Part shown: positions 38,901 through 50,729 of the stretch, in pieces
Layout: the number at the start of each line of letters is the position of its first letter
Position numbering within the stretch: position 1 is the stretch's first letter
Assembly (NCBI GenBank): GCA_038496675.1
Contig: CM076666.1
Coordinates: 10,871,440-10,935,439, forward strand
DNA length: 64,000 bases
Direction of reading: 5' to 3'
Origin: Rachycentron canadum
Taxonomy: Eukaryota > Chordata > Actinopteri > Carangiformes > Rachycentridae
Program-made: the position numbers and the translations under genes
The notes under the pieces: model-generated
The model's database searches: none
Told to the model about the DNA's origin: nothing
What the model saw: the letters and a program-made list of their open reading frames with translations, nothing else

Positions 38901-40460
38901 GCAGGCACCTTTTCTGTCTCCTCAAGGTCATGAACTAATGTACTCTGGCGTGAACATGAACTCTAGTAAAGTGTTCATATAAAGTTGACCCTTCTTTAGC
39001 TGACAAATAATGTGCAGGTTCTCAAGGTTGCACCTATTTAGCATAAAAATAACTTAACCCGATGCTCCTCTGGTGTTATTTTAAAGTTGGGATTGTCTTC
39101 TCTGCTTTGAACCTCTGCTCATCCAAAAGTAGAGGACAGTGGGACAGTGCAGACAAAACTGCAGGCACCAAAATAGATACATTACAACAGTACTATAATA
39201 GAAGCATTTACAGCATTTGAATTATAAAAAATTAATTAGTCAGATTGGACTTTCATGTTGATAACTAGAGGTGTTTTTCAGCTCTGTCTTAAATCAATAG
39301 CCACACGCTTATATCTAGGTTCAAAGGGCTTTTGTTTGCTATAATTTCTCCTGTTCAGGCTGAGTACTGACATAACAAGATGCCCTGTATAAGATATTCA
39401 AATGCACAGGTCGTGTTGAAGCACAAAAGCCAGAGTCCCCCGTGAGTACAAAAATGTAATTAAAAATTTTTTCAAACTTAACACAGTCAAATAACCTGGA
39501 TATCGTCCAACACTGTTTTAGACTAAAATTCCCGTGCTGTTTTAATCCACCCCAGTTTCACTGAAACGATCAAAGAGGGAACTTGCTATTAAAAAGAGAG
39601 TAAATCAAGAGGATATTACTAATTTTGTAGACCATCGTCTCTGCCACTAGATGTTGCACTAGACCACTAGCATCTGAGACCGCGACTAATGCTTCGTGGC
39701 CCCCGCCGTCCTCTCCTTCACCTACTAAGTCAGCCAGTTGTCACACAGCTCAGTGAAAACTTCCACCAAATCCACAACAAGAGACACAACTGAGTAAAAT
39801 AACTATGTGTACATAAGAGAAAACAAAAAGAAACCAAAGCAGCCGCAGCCATTAGCCGACGCTAGCGTTGCCGTGACGTGCTCCACAGTAACGCTGGTCG
39901 TAACCTAGCAACAGTTAAGCTAGCAACAGTTCAGCGAACTACATTTTAAATTAGCTACATTTGCCAAACGAATTCATAACAACCGTATAAGCAAGTTAGC
40001 TAAGTTTATCATGCATTTTGTAGCCGGTTACTAATGAAAACAGACATGTGACATGTAGCATTAGTTACTCACGCATCAAGGAGAAGAGAAGCCAGTTTAG
40101 AGTCAAGTTGAAGCCCTTCAGCAGCTCTACTCTACATGTTGGTAAGGACGAACCAGTATTAGCTCCATGATCGGACTGGGGAAAAAATTCACCCTTGACC
40201 TTATCTGTTGGTACCATCAGCCGGGTAAAATTTTATGGTTGTTTTGATGATTCATAGCCAATCCACATGTGTTCTGGTCTTATTTCCTTCTTTGTCTGAA
40301 GACTTTGTTTTAGCTGAAAAGCTTAAGTGTTGCACTTTAGCTTGTTTTTTCTTGGAGAAAACACATGAACCGTGCTATCTGCACTGAGTTGTCTCAACTG
40401 TAGGCGTTTCCTGGGATTTTATAAACTTTAGACCCAACGGCCTAACAGGATGGACACATG

Positions 40461-40492
<32 letters not shown>

Positions 40493-41230
40493 TTATCTAT
40501 CTGTCTGTCTAGCTAGCTAGATAGATGTAACTGAGACTGCAGTTGATTATTTTTTTATTTTAAATCATTTCACACAATGAAAAAGACGACTGTGGGTTTT
40601 GTTCCCCATCACTCACAAAATGTATCCTTTCATAATTTTATATCAGATGAACAGTTTCTAATGGATACACTTAGCATGTTCATTATTTCCATTTTCTGCA
40701 GTATAAACAGGATGCATTGAGAAAGTGAATCTTTTAATGGGAAGCATCCAACTTGTTCTAATTCCTCTCCTCCTCATTTCAGATTAATGTTTGAACTCAC
40801 TTTCAACTGTACATGTACTGGAGTATTGAAGAAAACTGTATTTTTGTCTGCAATCTGTTTGCTAATAATGGACACACAGTATTTTCAGGTTGTCCAAAAA
40901 TAACAACAATTTGGAAATTATCACATTAAGTGTGTTTCCTCTCCCTTGTTCCAGACTCAGAACATCATGTATGACATGATATCGGACTTAAATGAGAGAG
41001 GCGAGGACATGGAGAAGAGGATTGCCTTGCTGGAGACAAAGCTGGAGACTCTACTGAGTAACTTGCAGGCTCTGCCAGGACTCATCAGCCAGGTCATCAG
41101 CCAGCAGCACAGGGACTTCCTGGAGGTTCAGCTCCAGCCTTATGACAAACACAGCCCTGAACGCTCACAGTCAGTGTCCCGACGGAGGTCGTCCTCCACA
41201 GCACCGCCCACCTCCTCCGAGAGCAGCTAG
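17948..41230 (+). CDS. kcnn2: Small-conductance Ca2+-activated K+ channel SK2 (KCa2.2), 8 exons
   Basis: Tetrameric plasma-membrane K+ channel gated by calmodulin; in vertebrates it shapes afterhyperpolarisation in neurons and repolarisation in heart. Exons: 17948-18703, 19140-19235, 30385-30803, 31116-31257, 31458-31568, 31667-31794, 36953-37022, 40955-41230; all GT-AG and in frame, 665 aa. Residues 1-220 are a long His/Gln/Ser-rich N-terminus; Met124 starts MSSCRYNGGVMRPL, the usual start of the shorter SK2 form (542 aa). S1 lies at about 225-243, S2 in exon 2, S3-S4 and S5 in exon 3, pore TIGYGD at 448-453, S6 in exon 5, and the calmodulin-binding region at about 509-595 (ETWLIYKNTK, RKHQRKFLQAIHQ). 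The C-terminus SSTAPPTSSESS and the pore VPNTYCG are SK2, not SK1 or SK3. Exon 2 is followed by an intron of about 11.1 kb. Identity is very secure; use of the long start is an inference. Confidence 0.96.
19867..19930. repeat. (TTTTC)n microsatellite
   Basis: About 64 bases of nearly perfect five-base TTTTC units, inside kcnn2 intron 2. It forms a pure pyrimidine strand. Confidence 0.95.
28850..29110. repeat. Possible degenerate DNA-transposon or SINE remnant
   Basis: Phrases such as CATAAAACTATGTGTGGATTT, ATATGCATACACA and GTGTGTACGCACGACTC, followed by CATAAATGGATGAAAACACCC, resemble repeats with GTACGCAC motifs that I associate with PIF/Harbinger-type elements in fish. The resemblance is from memory and no open reading frame or terminal repeat confirms it. 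Confidence 0.3.
31795..36952. other. kcnn2 intron 6 (about 5.2 kb)
   Basis: Intronic DNA with no gene recognised. It has a pyrimidine-rich CTCTCT patch near 32340-32425, a C-run near 32538-32550 and the fold-back element at 33623-33741. The open frames are short and featureless. Confidence 0.6.
33623..33741. mobile_element. Fold-back (MITE-like) element, copy 2
   Basis: Outer arms 33623-33653 and 33711-33741 are 31 bases each and reverse complementary with only 2 mismatches; they begin AGAAAGTTGAATCTAG. The centre has CTTCTTCAGT and ACTGAAAAAG-like inverted pieces. The right half matches the element at 13908-14030 (CAACCAAGTCCAGTTGC, then GATTCAACTTT), so both belong to one family. It sits in kcnn2 intron 6, is non-coding and shows no clear target-site duplication. 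Confidence 0.75.
39650..40145. promoter_or_regulatory. Orphan promoter-like CpG-rich patch in the last kcnn2 intron
   Basis: Inside an AT-rich intron this stretch suddenly contains many CpGs (GCCCCCGCCGTCC, ATTAGCCGACGCTAGCG), GCTAGC-type words also seen at the drg1 and stard7 starts, a CRE-like GTGACGTG at about 39873-39880 and an X-box match GTAACCTAGCAAC at 39900-39912. On the plus strand ATG TTG at 40136-40141 is followed at once by GTAAGG, a good 5' splice site. It could be the promoter of an alternative kcnn2 first exon or of an antisense RNA, or an enhancer. No transcript evidence is available here. Confidence 0.4.
40461..40526. repeat. (CTGT)n / CTAT / CTAG tetranucleotide repeat
   Basis: Eight CTGT units followed by diverged TATC and AGCT units, located about 430 bases before the last kcnn2 exon. 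Confidence 0.9.
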
Positions 41231-43640
41231 AGTCCAAGGGGAATGCCTCCACTGAAGACTTTTGCCATCATATGGCCAAGTTGCATTTATCGTAAAGCCT
41301 TATGGTTTCAATAAGTATTATCCAAATTCTGATGACAGAATCCAAGATACTGGGGACAATGCATTTTAATGGATAACTTCATGCTGTTATTTGTTTTTTA
41401 TTACCTCAAAAGATGTTGTTATCCTTGCTCTGGTGACAAGACCTCAAATAATGGCGCTTTCCTCAGTAAAAACTAAAAGGCCTATCGATGGGGCTATGAT
41501 AAGAACTCTACTCCATCTCTATGCAGAGGTAGCCAGTTTTAGGAAGCAAGGTTACCAAGTGTGAAACTATTGCACTAAAATAGTGCTTCTCACAGACTTT
41601 GTGCTTCTACGGGCTTGATTCAGTTGCCGTGTTCCTCAAAGCAAACTGAGAAATCAGTCAGGGAGAATGACAGTGAAATTGAGGAAAAGTGCTCTGTTTG
41701 GTGGCCTGGAGTGAACTGATAGCAGAAGGCAGATGAAAATCGCTCCTACACACTGTCACTCAGAGATAACTTAAAAGCTTGAAATGAGGAAAAAAGCATA
41801 TATCTTTTAGGTTAGAAACAGCATCAACTATAGCGGTTTTCTTTTTGCAGAGTGCCCCTGTAGAATGACTATTTTTGGGGCAACATTGCAAATAATTTAA
41901 TCCTCTAGTCAAAATGAATGCATTAAAATCTGTACTTGCACTTACTTTTTAATCAATGCACTTCAATGCTGACTGACATATGATATAAAGATGAGTTGCT
42001 CATTAAAAGAAGAACATTTGAGATGTTTGGGCATGGGTTTATTATTGTCAGTTCTCAAGTTGTGGCTCGTGTTGATGAATCAAGTCAAAGCCCTTTTTCT
42101 GTTTTTCACAAAGAAGCATTAACTTAGACCCACAGAGGTCTACAGCAATGTATTGAGTGATCAAAAAATCAGTAATTAGGCCTTGTCTTGCTGTGCCTTA
42201 CCTCCAGTCCTTCATTCCTGTGCTATTTATGCTTGCTGTCATCTCAGCTGGGCAACAACAAATGCTGAACAACAACTCGCAGAAACCGTATCTACCTTTT
42301 AAAAAGAAAATGCCTATTTTTATATATTTTGATGAGGACAAGCACACCTCCTACAACGAAACCAACAACAATGGGGATGTAAAAAGTGACAGATTCAGCA
42401 TATCTAGCATATGGTTTCATATTTCTTGGACTGGAGTTAAGATACATAAATAGTCTATTAGGTTGTTTCCTGATTATAGTTTCATGCAGATTTTAAAATT
42501 TCTGTATTCATTATTATTCATTACTATCATTCATTCATTATTATTGATTGCCTTTTTTTTTTTTTTTAAAGCAAATGCTTTAGATGACACTGTGGGCTGA
42601 GCTGGAAGAGCAGTATTCAAGAGCAGAACTGGTAATTCTACCTATAGTGACTGGTATTTATTAGGTTTAAAGGTTTTAATGTCAGAAAGCAAATTATAAT
42701 ATTTCAATTTGATTGAAATATCCTCCTTGGCCTTTCACACAGTGTGTCTACATATCAACTGTGTGAAAAGCCTCAATGTAGCCAATAAACCCTCTAGACA
42801 ATAATATTCACCATATGAACGTACAGTTGTTATTAATGCAACCTTTTCAGCATTCACAGAGCATAGCATGGGTCAGAGAAGATCTGGTGGTCACTCATCA
42901 ATACAGCAGCACTGAACTTGTTCAACCAGCCAACCCACCAACCAATAAGTCAATCAGAAGGTCAACACAATGACAGATGTTCAGTCCACAAACTTCAGCA
43001 ACATAGAAACCAATGAGAGATTATACTGTATGCGACTTAAACAATAAACAATTAATCTATAAAAATATACAATTTGACTGTCTTTTTTTTTGTTGTATGG
43101 AAATTTGTATTAAATAGGATAAGTTAAAATGTGTGTTTGTGTGTGTCCCTGCAAAAGTAAGTATGACAGTTACATCAATATATATTAATCATTTGTGGTC
43201 CAAATCACTTTCAGGTGTATTTAATTAATTTTATGTTGCATATGTTGCAACCCCTCTTGATTTATCACTAACCCACCAATGAGTGAAGTCATAGTAAGAA
43301 GATGTACCTCTAATATGAATCTTCGGGGGAAATTAACAATAATCAATAAAAAAACAATATTTGTCTTAGAACTATAGTGGAGTAGAAGCATAAAGTCACA
43401 TAAAATGGAAATATTCAATTGAAGTACAACCTGAAATTTGTAAGCAAATGTACTTTATTCATTTCAAACTCCAGTCCTAAAAGTGTTCAAAATATTTAAT
43501 TAGTACAATACTATACAATCCAACCGTGTCAATAAAAATTAAACCTTACCACTTGTGATGTGAAGTTTTTGTGTTCAGGCCTTTTATGGACACCCACAGC
43601 TTCTTTCCTGGGAGTCAATGCACCGAGTAAGAAGTTCCAC
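41231..43640. other. kcnn2 3'UTR and kcnn2-drg1 intergenic region
   Basis: No coding feature supported. The left part should be kcnn2 3'UTR; AATAAA hexamers at 42784-42789 and 43043-43048 are candidate polyadenylation signals, which would give a 3'UTR of about 1.6 or 1.8 kb. The 98-codon frame at 42157-42453 has no family resemblance. The distance from the kcnn2 stop to the drg1 ATG is only about 2.6 kb, so the two same-strand genes are closely spaced. Confidence 0.5.
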
Positions 43641-43644
43641 AAGT

Positions 43645-43654
43645 TCTCGCGAGA
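43645..43654. promoter_or_regulatory. drg1: TCTCGCGAGA core promoter element of drg1
   Basis: The exact palindrome TCTCGCGAGA lies about 135 bases upstream of the drg1 start codon. This element is known from TATA-less housekeeping promoters of vertebrates, often bidirectional ones. The stretch from here to the ATG also has CpGs and TTTCGGCAACG, and TAGCTAACG/GCTAGC words follow just inside intron 1, consistent with a CpG-rich housekeeping promoter. Confidence 0.7.
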
Positions 43655-43789
43655 GAGCAGTGCACAGCGGCACTTGCGTGGTGTAGATGCGTGTGCTTTG
43701 CTAAACAAGATCCAACTTTGTCAACTCCCATGTAAAACCTTTCCACTTTCTTTCGGCAACGTTGATCGTACAAAAGAATCTCCGTCACC

Positions 43790-45041
43790 ATGAGTATACT
43801 CGCCAAAATAGCAGAGATTGAAAATGAGGTAAGGCTGAAAGCAGATAGCAAAGTAACCCAATGAATCAGTCACGTTTAGCTAACGGCTAGTTGTTAGCGC
43901 TAGCAAATAATTAGCCTAGCTCCCACAGCTGGGCCTCACTTTATACACGTTATTTCGCGTCTACAGCTCATTGACAGGTTACAACGGTTGTCGTATACTA
44001 CTCGTTCAACTTGTAGCTGTATTTTGAATCAAATTAATTAATTTGAGAGGATGTTGCTAACCACCGGGTCTCTAGCATACATATCGTTTGACAGGCTAGC
44101 AACCACACTAACGTTAGTAACCACGTACACATCTGTTTCATGTAGCCCACTAGTTGAGAAACCGTAGGATTTGAACTAGTCAACATATTATTATTGAGCA
44201 ACTTATGAATTTCCTCTTCTCTTAAGGAGGTCTACGAAGATGATATCTAAGAAAGTGTTTGTAAATGTAAAGCTTGAGAAGTGTCTTTTAGAAAATCAAT
44301 ATGCACTGTAAAATGCTTAGTTTGTGTAAGAGGGAAGTAGCCTTATAATTTAGACCTTAAATCTTAAAGCTTGAGCTGAGATAGTACAGGACAAAGCATG
44401 GACTTAACTATGTCCCATTTAAACTTAACCACTTCCATTCACAAGATGACTTCAGACTGGTGCTGGTTAGAAGAACAGCAGAACAGGTGATACTGTAGAG
44501 GAAAACACTTATTACCTTATTACTTATGATCTCGCTTTATGTTTCAACACAAGTCATTGTTTACCTCAGTCAGTACCATATATTAGATGGGAATAAAAAT
44601 CAGCAGAGCCCTTTGTGACAGTTCCCAGTCATTCAACACTGGCATTTTTACCGTTATTCTCAAATAAGTCAAGTCACTGTAGCTTCAGTCCTCTCCTTGA
44701 GATTCCTGGTATCAATGAAAGAACTTACATTTGTGTTACGACAGCTTGTCATCTTTCAAAAGGCACTTTTGTGGATATAAGGAATGTTTCAGTGTGAAAC
44801 ACTCTGTTGATTGACTGAAAACTGTCGATTATTTGAAGTTATCTCCAAGCAAATTTCCTAGGTCCAGCATCTTAAATGTGAGAATTTGCTGCTTTTCTCT
44901 CTCTTATGTAGCAGTAAATTTAATATAAAGGCATTTTGAAATGTAGGACTGGGCTTTAGGGGATTGTAACTTAGCAATTACAAGATATTTATTTTTTCTA
45001 TATTTACACCTGAAGTTTTCTGACACTTACATTATTCGCTC

Positions 45042-45072
<31 letters not shown>

Positions 45073-46958
45073 TCATTTGCCAGACACTTTTGTCCAAACC
45101 AACCTAAAAGTGGCTTTATATCAAACAATAAATGTATGAATTGTAGAAATAATCAGTGTATTAAAATAACCAATAGTTGCACCCCTACTTACATTATGGG
45201 TTAACATTAGCTTTATTATAGTGTATTTTTGTTGCAATTTTTGTTGCTGCTTCTTTAATAGTGTTATGTTAAATTATACTTAATTGACTCATTGGCTATT
45301 ATACAATTGTGATGATATGAACAGGTTTGAGCCCTCATGCTGCTGTTGCTGCTGTTCATTTTAGATGGCCAGGACGCAGAGGAACAAGGCCACAGCTCAC
45401 CACTTGGGTCTGCTCAAAGCACGTCTTGCCAAACTGAGGAGGGAACTCATCACACCAAAAGGAGGCAGTGGTGGTGGAACAGGAGAAGGTAAAATCATAT
45501 TATTAAAATGCCTAGTTCACTTACTACTGTTATTAAGACATTACAAACAAGCCCTTAAATATTTTCTGTCCTGTAATGTGTCACAGTCAAATTGTGCTTT
45601 GATTAATGTCTGATTTTATTTTTTTTGGGTTTCAGGTTTCGATGTAGCAAAAACTGGTGATGCTCGTGTTGGCTTTGTTGGTTTTCCCTCAGTAGGAAAG
45701 TCGACACTGCTAAGTAACCTTGCAGGTGTGTACTCTGAGGTTGCCGCCTATGAGTTCACCACTCTTACAACGGTACCTGGAGTCATTCGCTACAAAGGTG
45801 CCAAAATTCAGGTACAAGAATTTCAAATTTGTTCACTGCCTGTAGTTAGAACTGAACAATTTTTTTTTAGTTTGGTATGTTTTCAACAGGCTGATTATTT
45901 TCTGTATTTCTTTTCTTCTTGTAAAGCTCCTGGATCTTCCAGGAATCATTGAGGGTGCCAAGGATGGCAAGGGCAGAGGCAGACAGGTCATTGCAGGTAA
46001 CGATTTGATCAGGGAGGATTTTGCTAAGGCTAATACAGATATTCCTGGAAAAACAGAATTACAAGACAAAGAATAATACCACTGTAATTTAGTTGTTTCC
46101 CCCTGCTGATATTAATGCCAATGTAGAATGGACCATAGTATTATGGTTATAAAATGGTTGTAGATAGATACTATGTCCACTACATAAATGAGGTATTCTC
46201 TATAACTATACATTCCACTGTTGTTTTCTTGTTCCTTTCTGTTTTAGTGGCCCGAACTTGCAACCTAATTCTCATAGTGCTTGATGTGTTGAAGCCTCTT
46301 GTTCATAAGAAGCTCATAGAGCATGAGCTGGAGGGTTTTGGCATCCGACTTAATAAGCAACCACCGAACATCGGTTTCAAGAAGAAGGACAAAGGAGGCA
46401 TCAACTTCACAGCTACAGTATGTCTCACTTAGCACAACAGCAATTTGAATGCAGAGATGCAAACTTGACCATTTTTACATCTTTAAATGTCACCTAAATA
46501 TGTAATATAATGCTGATGCATTTTTATCGGAATTTAGTGGCAAGATGATGAAAATGCTGGTTGTCCACTTGTCATTGAAAAGTGAGATTATTCTAACATG
46601 TGATACTGCTCTTATTTTTGATACGCAGGATTTCAGTTGTCTGGGGTGTTATAAACAATGATCAGTAGTGAGTATAAGAGGCTATTTAAAGGAATGAAGT
46701 GATCTGCTGAATTAAACTTGGAAAACACATTTAGCACATCATATAGTTAGGTCTCATCATGCTGGTAACAAACTGAAATATCACTGCTGTCCTCTGGTGG
46801 ACATGCAGAAGATTACGCTACCTTTCTACACGGATTTAGTGTCGTAAAAGCATTGTCAGTTGAGCGATGTGAAAAATATTCAATAATGAGGGTGCTTAAT
46901 ATGTATTAAGTATTTCTGTTTCTTTTATCCTCTTACTCTCTTGTGTTGATTAGCATCA

Positions 46959-47004
<46 letters not shown>

Positions 47005-49107
47005 TTCAGTGTGCACAAAGTGAGCTGGATGCTGAAACGGTGAAGAGTATACTGGCAGAGTACAAGATCCACAATGCCGACATCACTCTGCGCAGCGACT
47101 CCACAGCTGATGATCTCATTGACGTGGTGGAGGGAAATCGGTAAGCTGCTGAAGTGCCAGAATGGACCCGTCTTAGTCATCCCTAGTGGGTGTGGCCTGT
47201 TGGAGTCTAAAATCCTATTTCAGTCCCCACTACACTAATGCAGATAAATTTGAACATACATTTCATGGAGTTCATATGGGGTTGTAACCACTTTTTTTAG
47301 TAATTTCTAATTATCATTATTATTATTATTATTAAGTTCTATTACCAAGTAACCTATGGTATTACCGTTACTCAGTGTAACTAAATAAAAGAAATATGCT
47401 GTCTAATCTAGGATATCAATAATGTTACATGTGCTATGTATTGTTGGTTTAATCCTGTGTTTTGTTGTATATTGAATAAGGATCACATTTCCCTGGATGG
47501 TCTTTCAACATTTTATTAAGAGATATCAGAGAATGTAATGCAAAAGAGAGAGAGAGATAAATATATAAATTTACCAATTCTGTAAAATATTTCAACTATA
47601 GCCATGCATAAACCCACATACTTTTAATAATTTTAAACAAAGCCTCAGCCCGTAATTACACGCTTTGACAACTCATTTTACAATTAACAAATGATCAAAA
47701 TGTGACTGAACTATTAATATATTCCTTTTACACTTGTTTAGAGTAATTTATAGCATATATAGAAAAAAACAGAGACGTGAACCTTTCCAGCAGAAAAGTC
47801 CAGAACGAAAAGAGCAAACGGATAGTTGTTGAAATTGTTTGGGGAAAAAAAAACAAGCCAACTCAAAGTTGTGGATTTATTTCAGACTGCTGAACACTGA
47901 GGGCTGCTGATTGAGCAGCAGTATGATGGACAGCAGCCACTTACAGTCTCTTGTCACAACAGGGTCTACATCCCATGCATATATGTGCTCAACAAAATCG
48001 ATCAGATCTCCATCGAGGAGCTTGACATTATCTACAAGGTGCCTCATTGTGTACCCATCTCGGCCCACCACCGCTGGAACTTCGACGACCTGCTGGAGAG
48101 GGTGTGGGACTACCTACAGCTCGTGCGCATGTAAGAGTTGTAAAATGTGAATGGAGGCGAAGAAAGGTTGGGGATTTAAATGCTGCATAACAGGAAGAAT
48201 TTGTAAAAAAAATAAATAAATAAATAAAAAATTTAGTTTGTTCAAACTAGAGAATTTGACTGAGATGATTCCTCCATTTGCAGCTACACCAAACCCAAAG
48301 GCCAGCTTCCTGATTACACCTCTCCTGTTGTGCTTCCTGATGGACGAACTGCAGTCGAGGATTTCTGCTTAAAGATTCACAAAAACCTCATCAAAGAATT
48401 CAAGTAGTAAGTACTGTAGACCTGATTTAGTTTGTTGAATGTTAAAGGGAAGATGTGTTCTGCATTTCAGCTAATTTATTTGCCGCCTACAAGGACGTCA
48501 AGGCTTCTTACTTAAATGCATCGATAGAACCTTGCAACAGAAGTGACAAGTGTTCATCAAATAGTTTAAAACAACATGGTTGCTTTAATCACAGCCATTG
48601 CCCTTTTTATGGCAGCATACGCCAGATAAGCATTAATTGGACAGTTAGGATTAAGATCTGAGATGATCTGTTGCACCACCATTTTCAAATGGGAGAGCTA
48701 ACATCGGCAATCAGTCAATACATTATTGCTGCTGAGCATTACCCGTCCTCCAGGGAATGAATGGGTCAGACAGTGACACATGTGGTTAGAGAGCCTTTGT
48801 AACTAAAGGATTAACTGTCATTGTAACCCTTAGGTTACTTTATAATGCGATCTCTTATTTTCTGGTGTAATTACGCTACATGGTAGCTGTTATCTTTGTT
48901 TTTTGTTCTTTAAGATGATGTAAAAGGAAACATGCACCCTGTTTGCCACCTTGAATAGATCCACCATGTACAATACTATTGGTAATTTTTAAACTGCTCT
49001 CTCTTAGTGCTCTCGTGTGGGGATCATCTGTGAAGCACAACCCTCAAAAGGTGGGAAAGGACCATGTGATGGAGGATGAAGATGTTATCCAGCTAGTGAA
49101 AAAGTAA
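43790..49107 (+). CDS. drg1: Developmentally regulated GTP-binding protein 1, 9 exons
   Basis: OBG/HflX-like TRAFAC GTPase that works with DFRP1 (ZC3H15) on ribosomes to relieve translational pausing; cytoplasmic. Exons: 43790-43828, 45365-45488, 45636-45811, 45927-45996, 46248-46417, 47010-47140, 47963-48130, 48284-48406, 49008-49107; all GT-AG and in frame, 366 aa against 367 in human. Visible: N-terminal helical part with RTQRNKATAHHLGLLKARLA, G1 GFPSVGKST at 70-78, switch region with TTLTTVPG, G3 DLPG at 116-119, the KGRGRQVI stretch, G4 NKID at 247-250, SAH of G5, then the TGS domain ending in VIQLVKK. The start MSILAKIAEIENE matches human MSSTLAKIAEIEAE apart from one residue less. All catalytic motifs are intact, so a working gene is likely. 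No sequence oddity except the CT repeat before exon 6. Confidence 0.97.
46963..47001. repeat. (CT)n microsatellite forming the exon 6 polypyrimidine tract of drg1
   Basis: About 39 bases of CT repeat end eight bases before the AG of the splice acceptor at 47008-47009. The repeat therefore supplies the polypyrimidine tract for drg1 exon 6. Confidence 0.9.
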
Positions 49108-49348
49108 AAGGAGTATCGATTGACTGCATGGCCCGAGATCACAGTGTTCTGTACAGTTGCTCTGTAAATCTCCAAACATATCCATCACAGCATCTGTGTC
49201 ATTTGGTTCTTAGGTTTTTTTGCTTCAGTTTAAAGACAATGAATTGAATTTAAGTGTCAGGTTTAAAATAACCTCAAGTACATGGCACCATGAATAGTTC
49301 ATATTGAATATTGGCTAAGGCTTGCATTAAAATCTGAATGATCTGTAC

Positions 49349-49354
49349 AATAAA
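49349..49354 (+). terminator. drg1: Polyadenylation signal AATAAA of drg1
   Basis: The canonical hexamer occurs about 240 bases after the drg1 stop codon, in ACAATAAAATG, and is followed by a T-rich stretch near 49385-49410. It gives a short 3'UTR, as usual for a housekeeping gene. Confidence 0.7.
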
Positions 49355-50729
49355 ATGATAAAGCAGTCTTGCCTAATTCTTACCTTTTTTTTTAAATTTA
49401 TTTTTTTATTGACATGTCCACATGACTTTAAGCATGTATTCACACGCTTCTCGATTTAAATCAACATGATTTCATGTGCTACATGCGCTCTGTGTCAAAG
49501 AAATGTGCCTCATTGACTCTCCTGACAGTTACATGGTCTCCTTCAGAAACACAGTAGTACTAAGCAACAGCTTTACCACGGCCACTTCAGTCTGGCTTCT
49601 AGAAAAAAAAAAGTCTCATTTGAAAGCCCTGTCCAGCTAAGTGATTTATGTGACATTGATGATGAAGGCAGTTATTCAGGCTGCCAGCCCACCCCCTCTC
49701 TCGGGTAAGGACGGCCACTCAGGTTAATCAGTTCATTCACTCAGACGCAGTCTGGGGACATCATACGCCAGCTGTTCACAACTAACATGACTCCACAGAG
49801 CGAAATATAGAGCATTTCATCAGACCCAGGAGCACTACTGGAGGTAGCATTATCAAAAGTCAATATGGTGCAACCTGTATGAAGTGTAGCAGCCATTTTG
49901 TGTCTGAGCGCCCAATACTAGCCAGTGATTGCAGAGGATGGCGCCAGTGCATCCCGGAGTAAATATAGACAATAGTATAATATTGGCAGACTGGAAAAAT
50001 TTAGGAATAAAGTTGACATTCCAACAAACATAACAAAGCTACATATAATTGACCTGAGCTTTTTCAAAGTTTCATGTCATTTCATGGCATATTTCACATG
50101 GTGCAAATATGTGGCAGCTTTGTTAGGTTAAATAAAGTCACCCATATATTTTATCTCAAATTATATGTAGAATTGATCAAACTGAATCATAATTTTCTAC
50201 AAAATGTAAAGATATTTGTTTCAATATATATTTAACATCTTTGGTAGAATACATAATATCCAATATTTACAACTGCAACTTAAACAGATTAGTGTGTCTG
50301 CATTTACTAAAAGATTATAAAATAACAAAATGCATAATGTTAAAGGGAAAATGATCTCAATTCCGTATCCCTACTGAATTAGATCGACTTAATGCATCAA
50401 ATATTTTGTCATAGAGAAGAACTGCTTTGCATGAGCACAAAATCTTTTTCCGCTCATATATAAGAAGCCATTTATTGGTCAAAAGTGCTTTCAATATTGT
50501 CCATTAATTAATGGTGACACTGTCTGATTCAGAACAACACTGGATGATGAACAAGGATTTCGATATGCAACAGGATTCAAGTTAATGAATATATAAAAAT
50601 ACAATATACAAGAGACACAACATGCTCGCAACGCTCAGAAATGTTACAATGGTTTAATAAGGGTGTTAGGAAGTATGTGTTTAATGTTATATGCCACAGT
50701 TCTTACTGAAAGAACAGATACCTTTTAGG

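Larger units (their letters stand above)
37023..40954. other. kcnn2 intron 7 (about 3.9 kb)
   Basis: Mostly AT-rich intronic DNA without a recognised gene. It holds the CpG-richer, promoter-like patch at about 39650-40145 and the CTGT microsatellite at 40461-40526, both listed separately. Confidence 0.6.
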
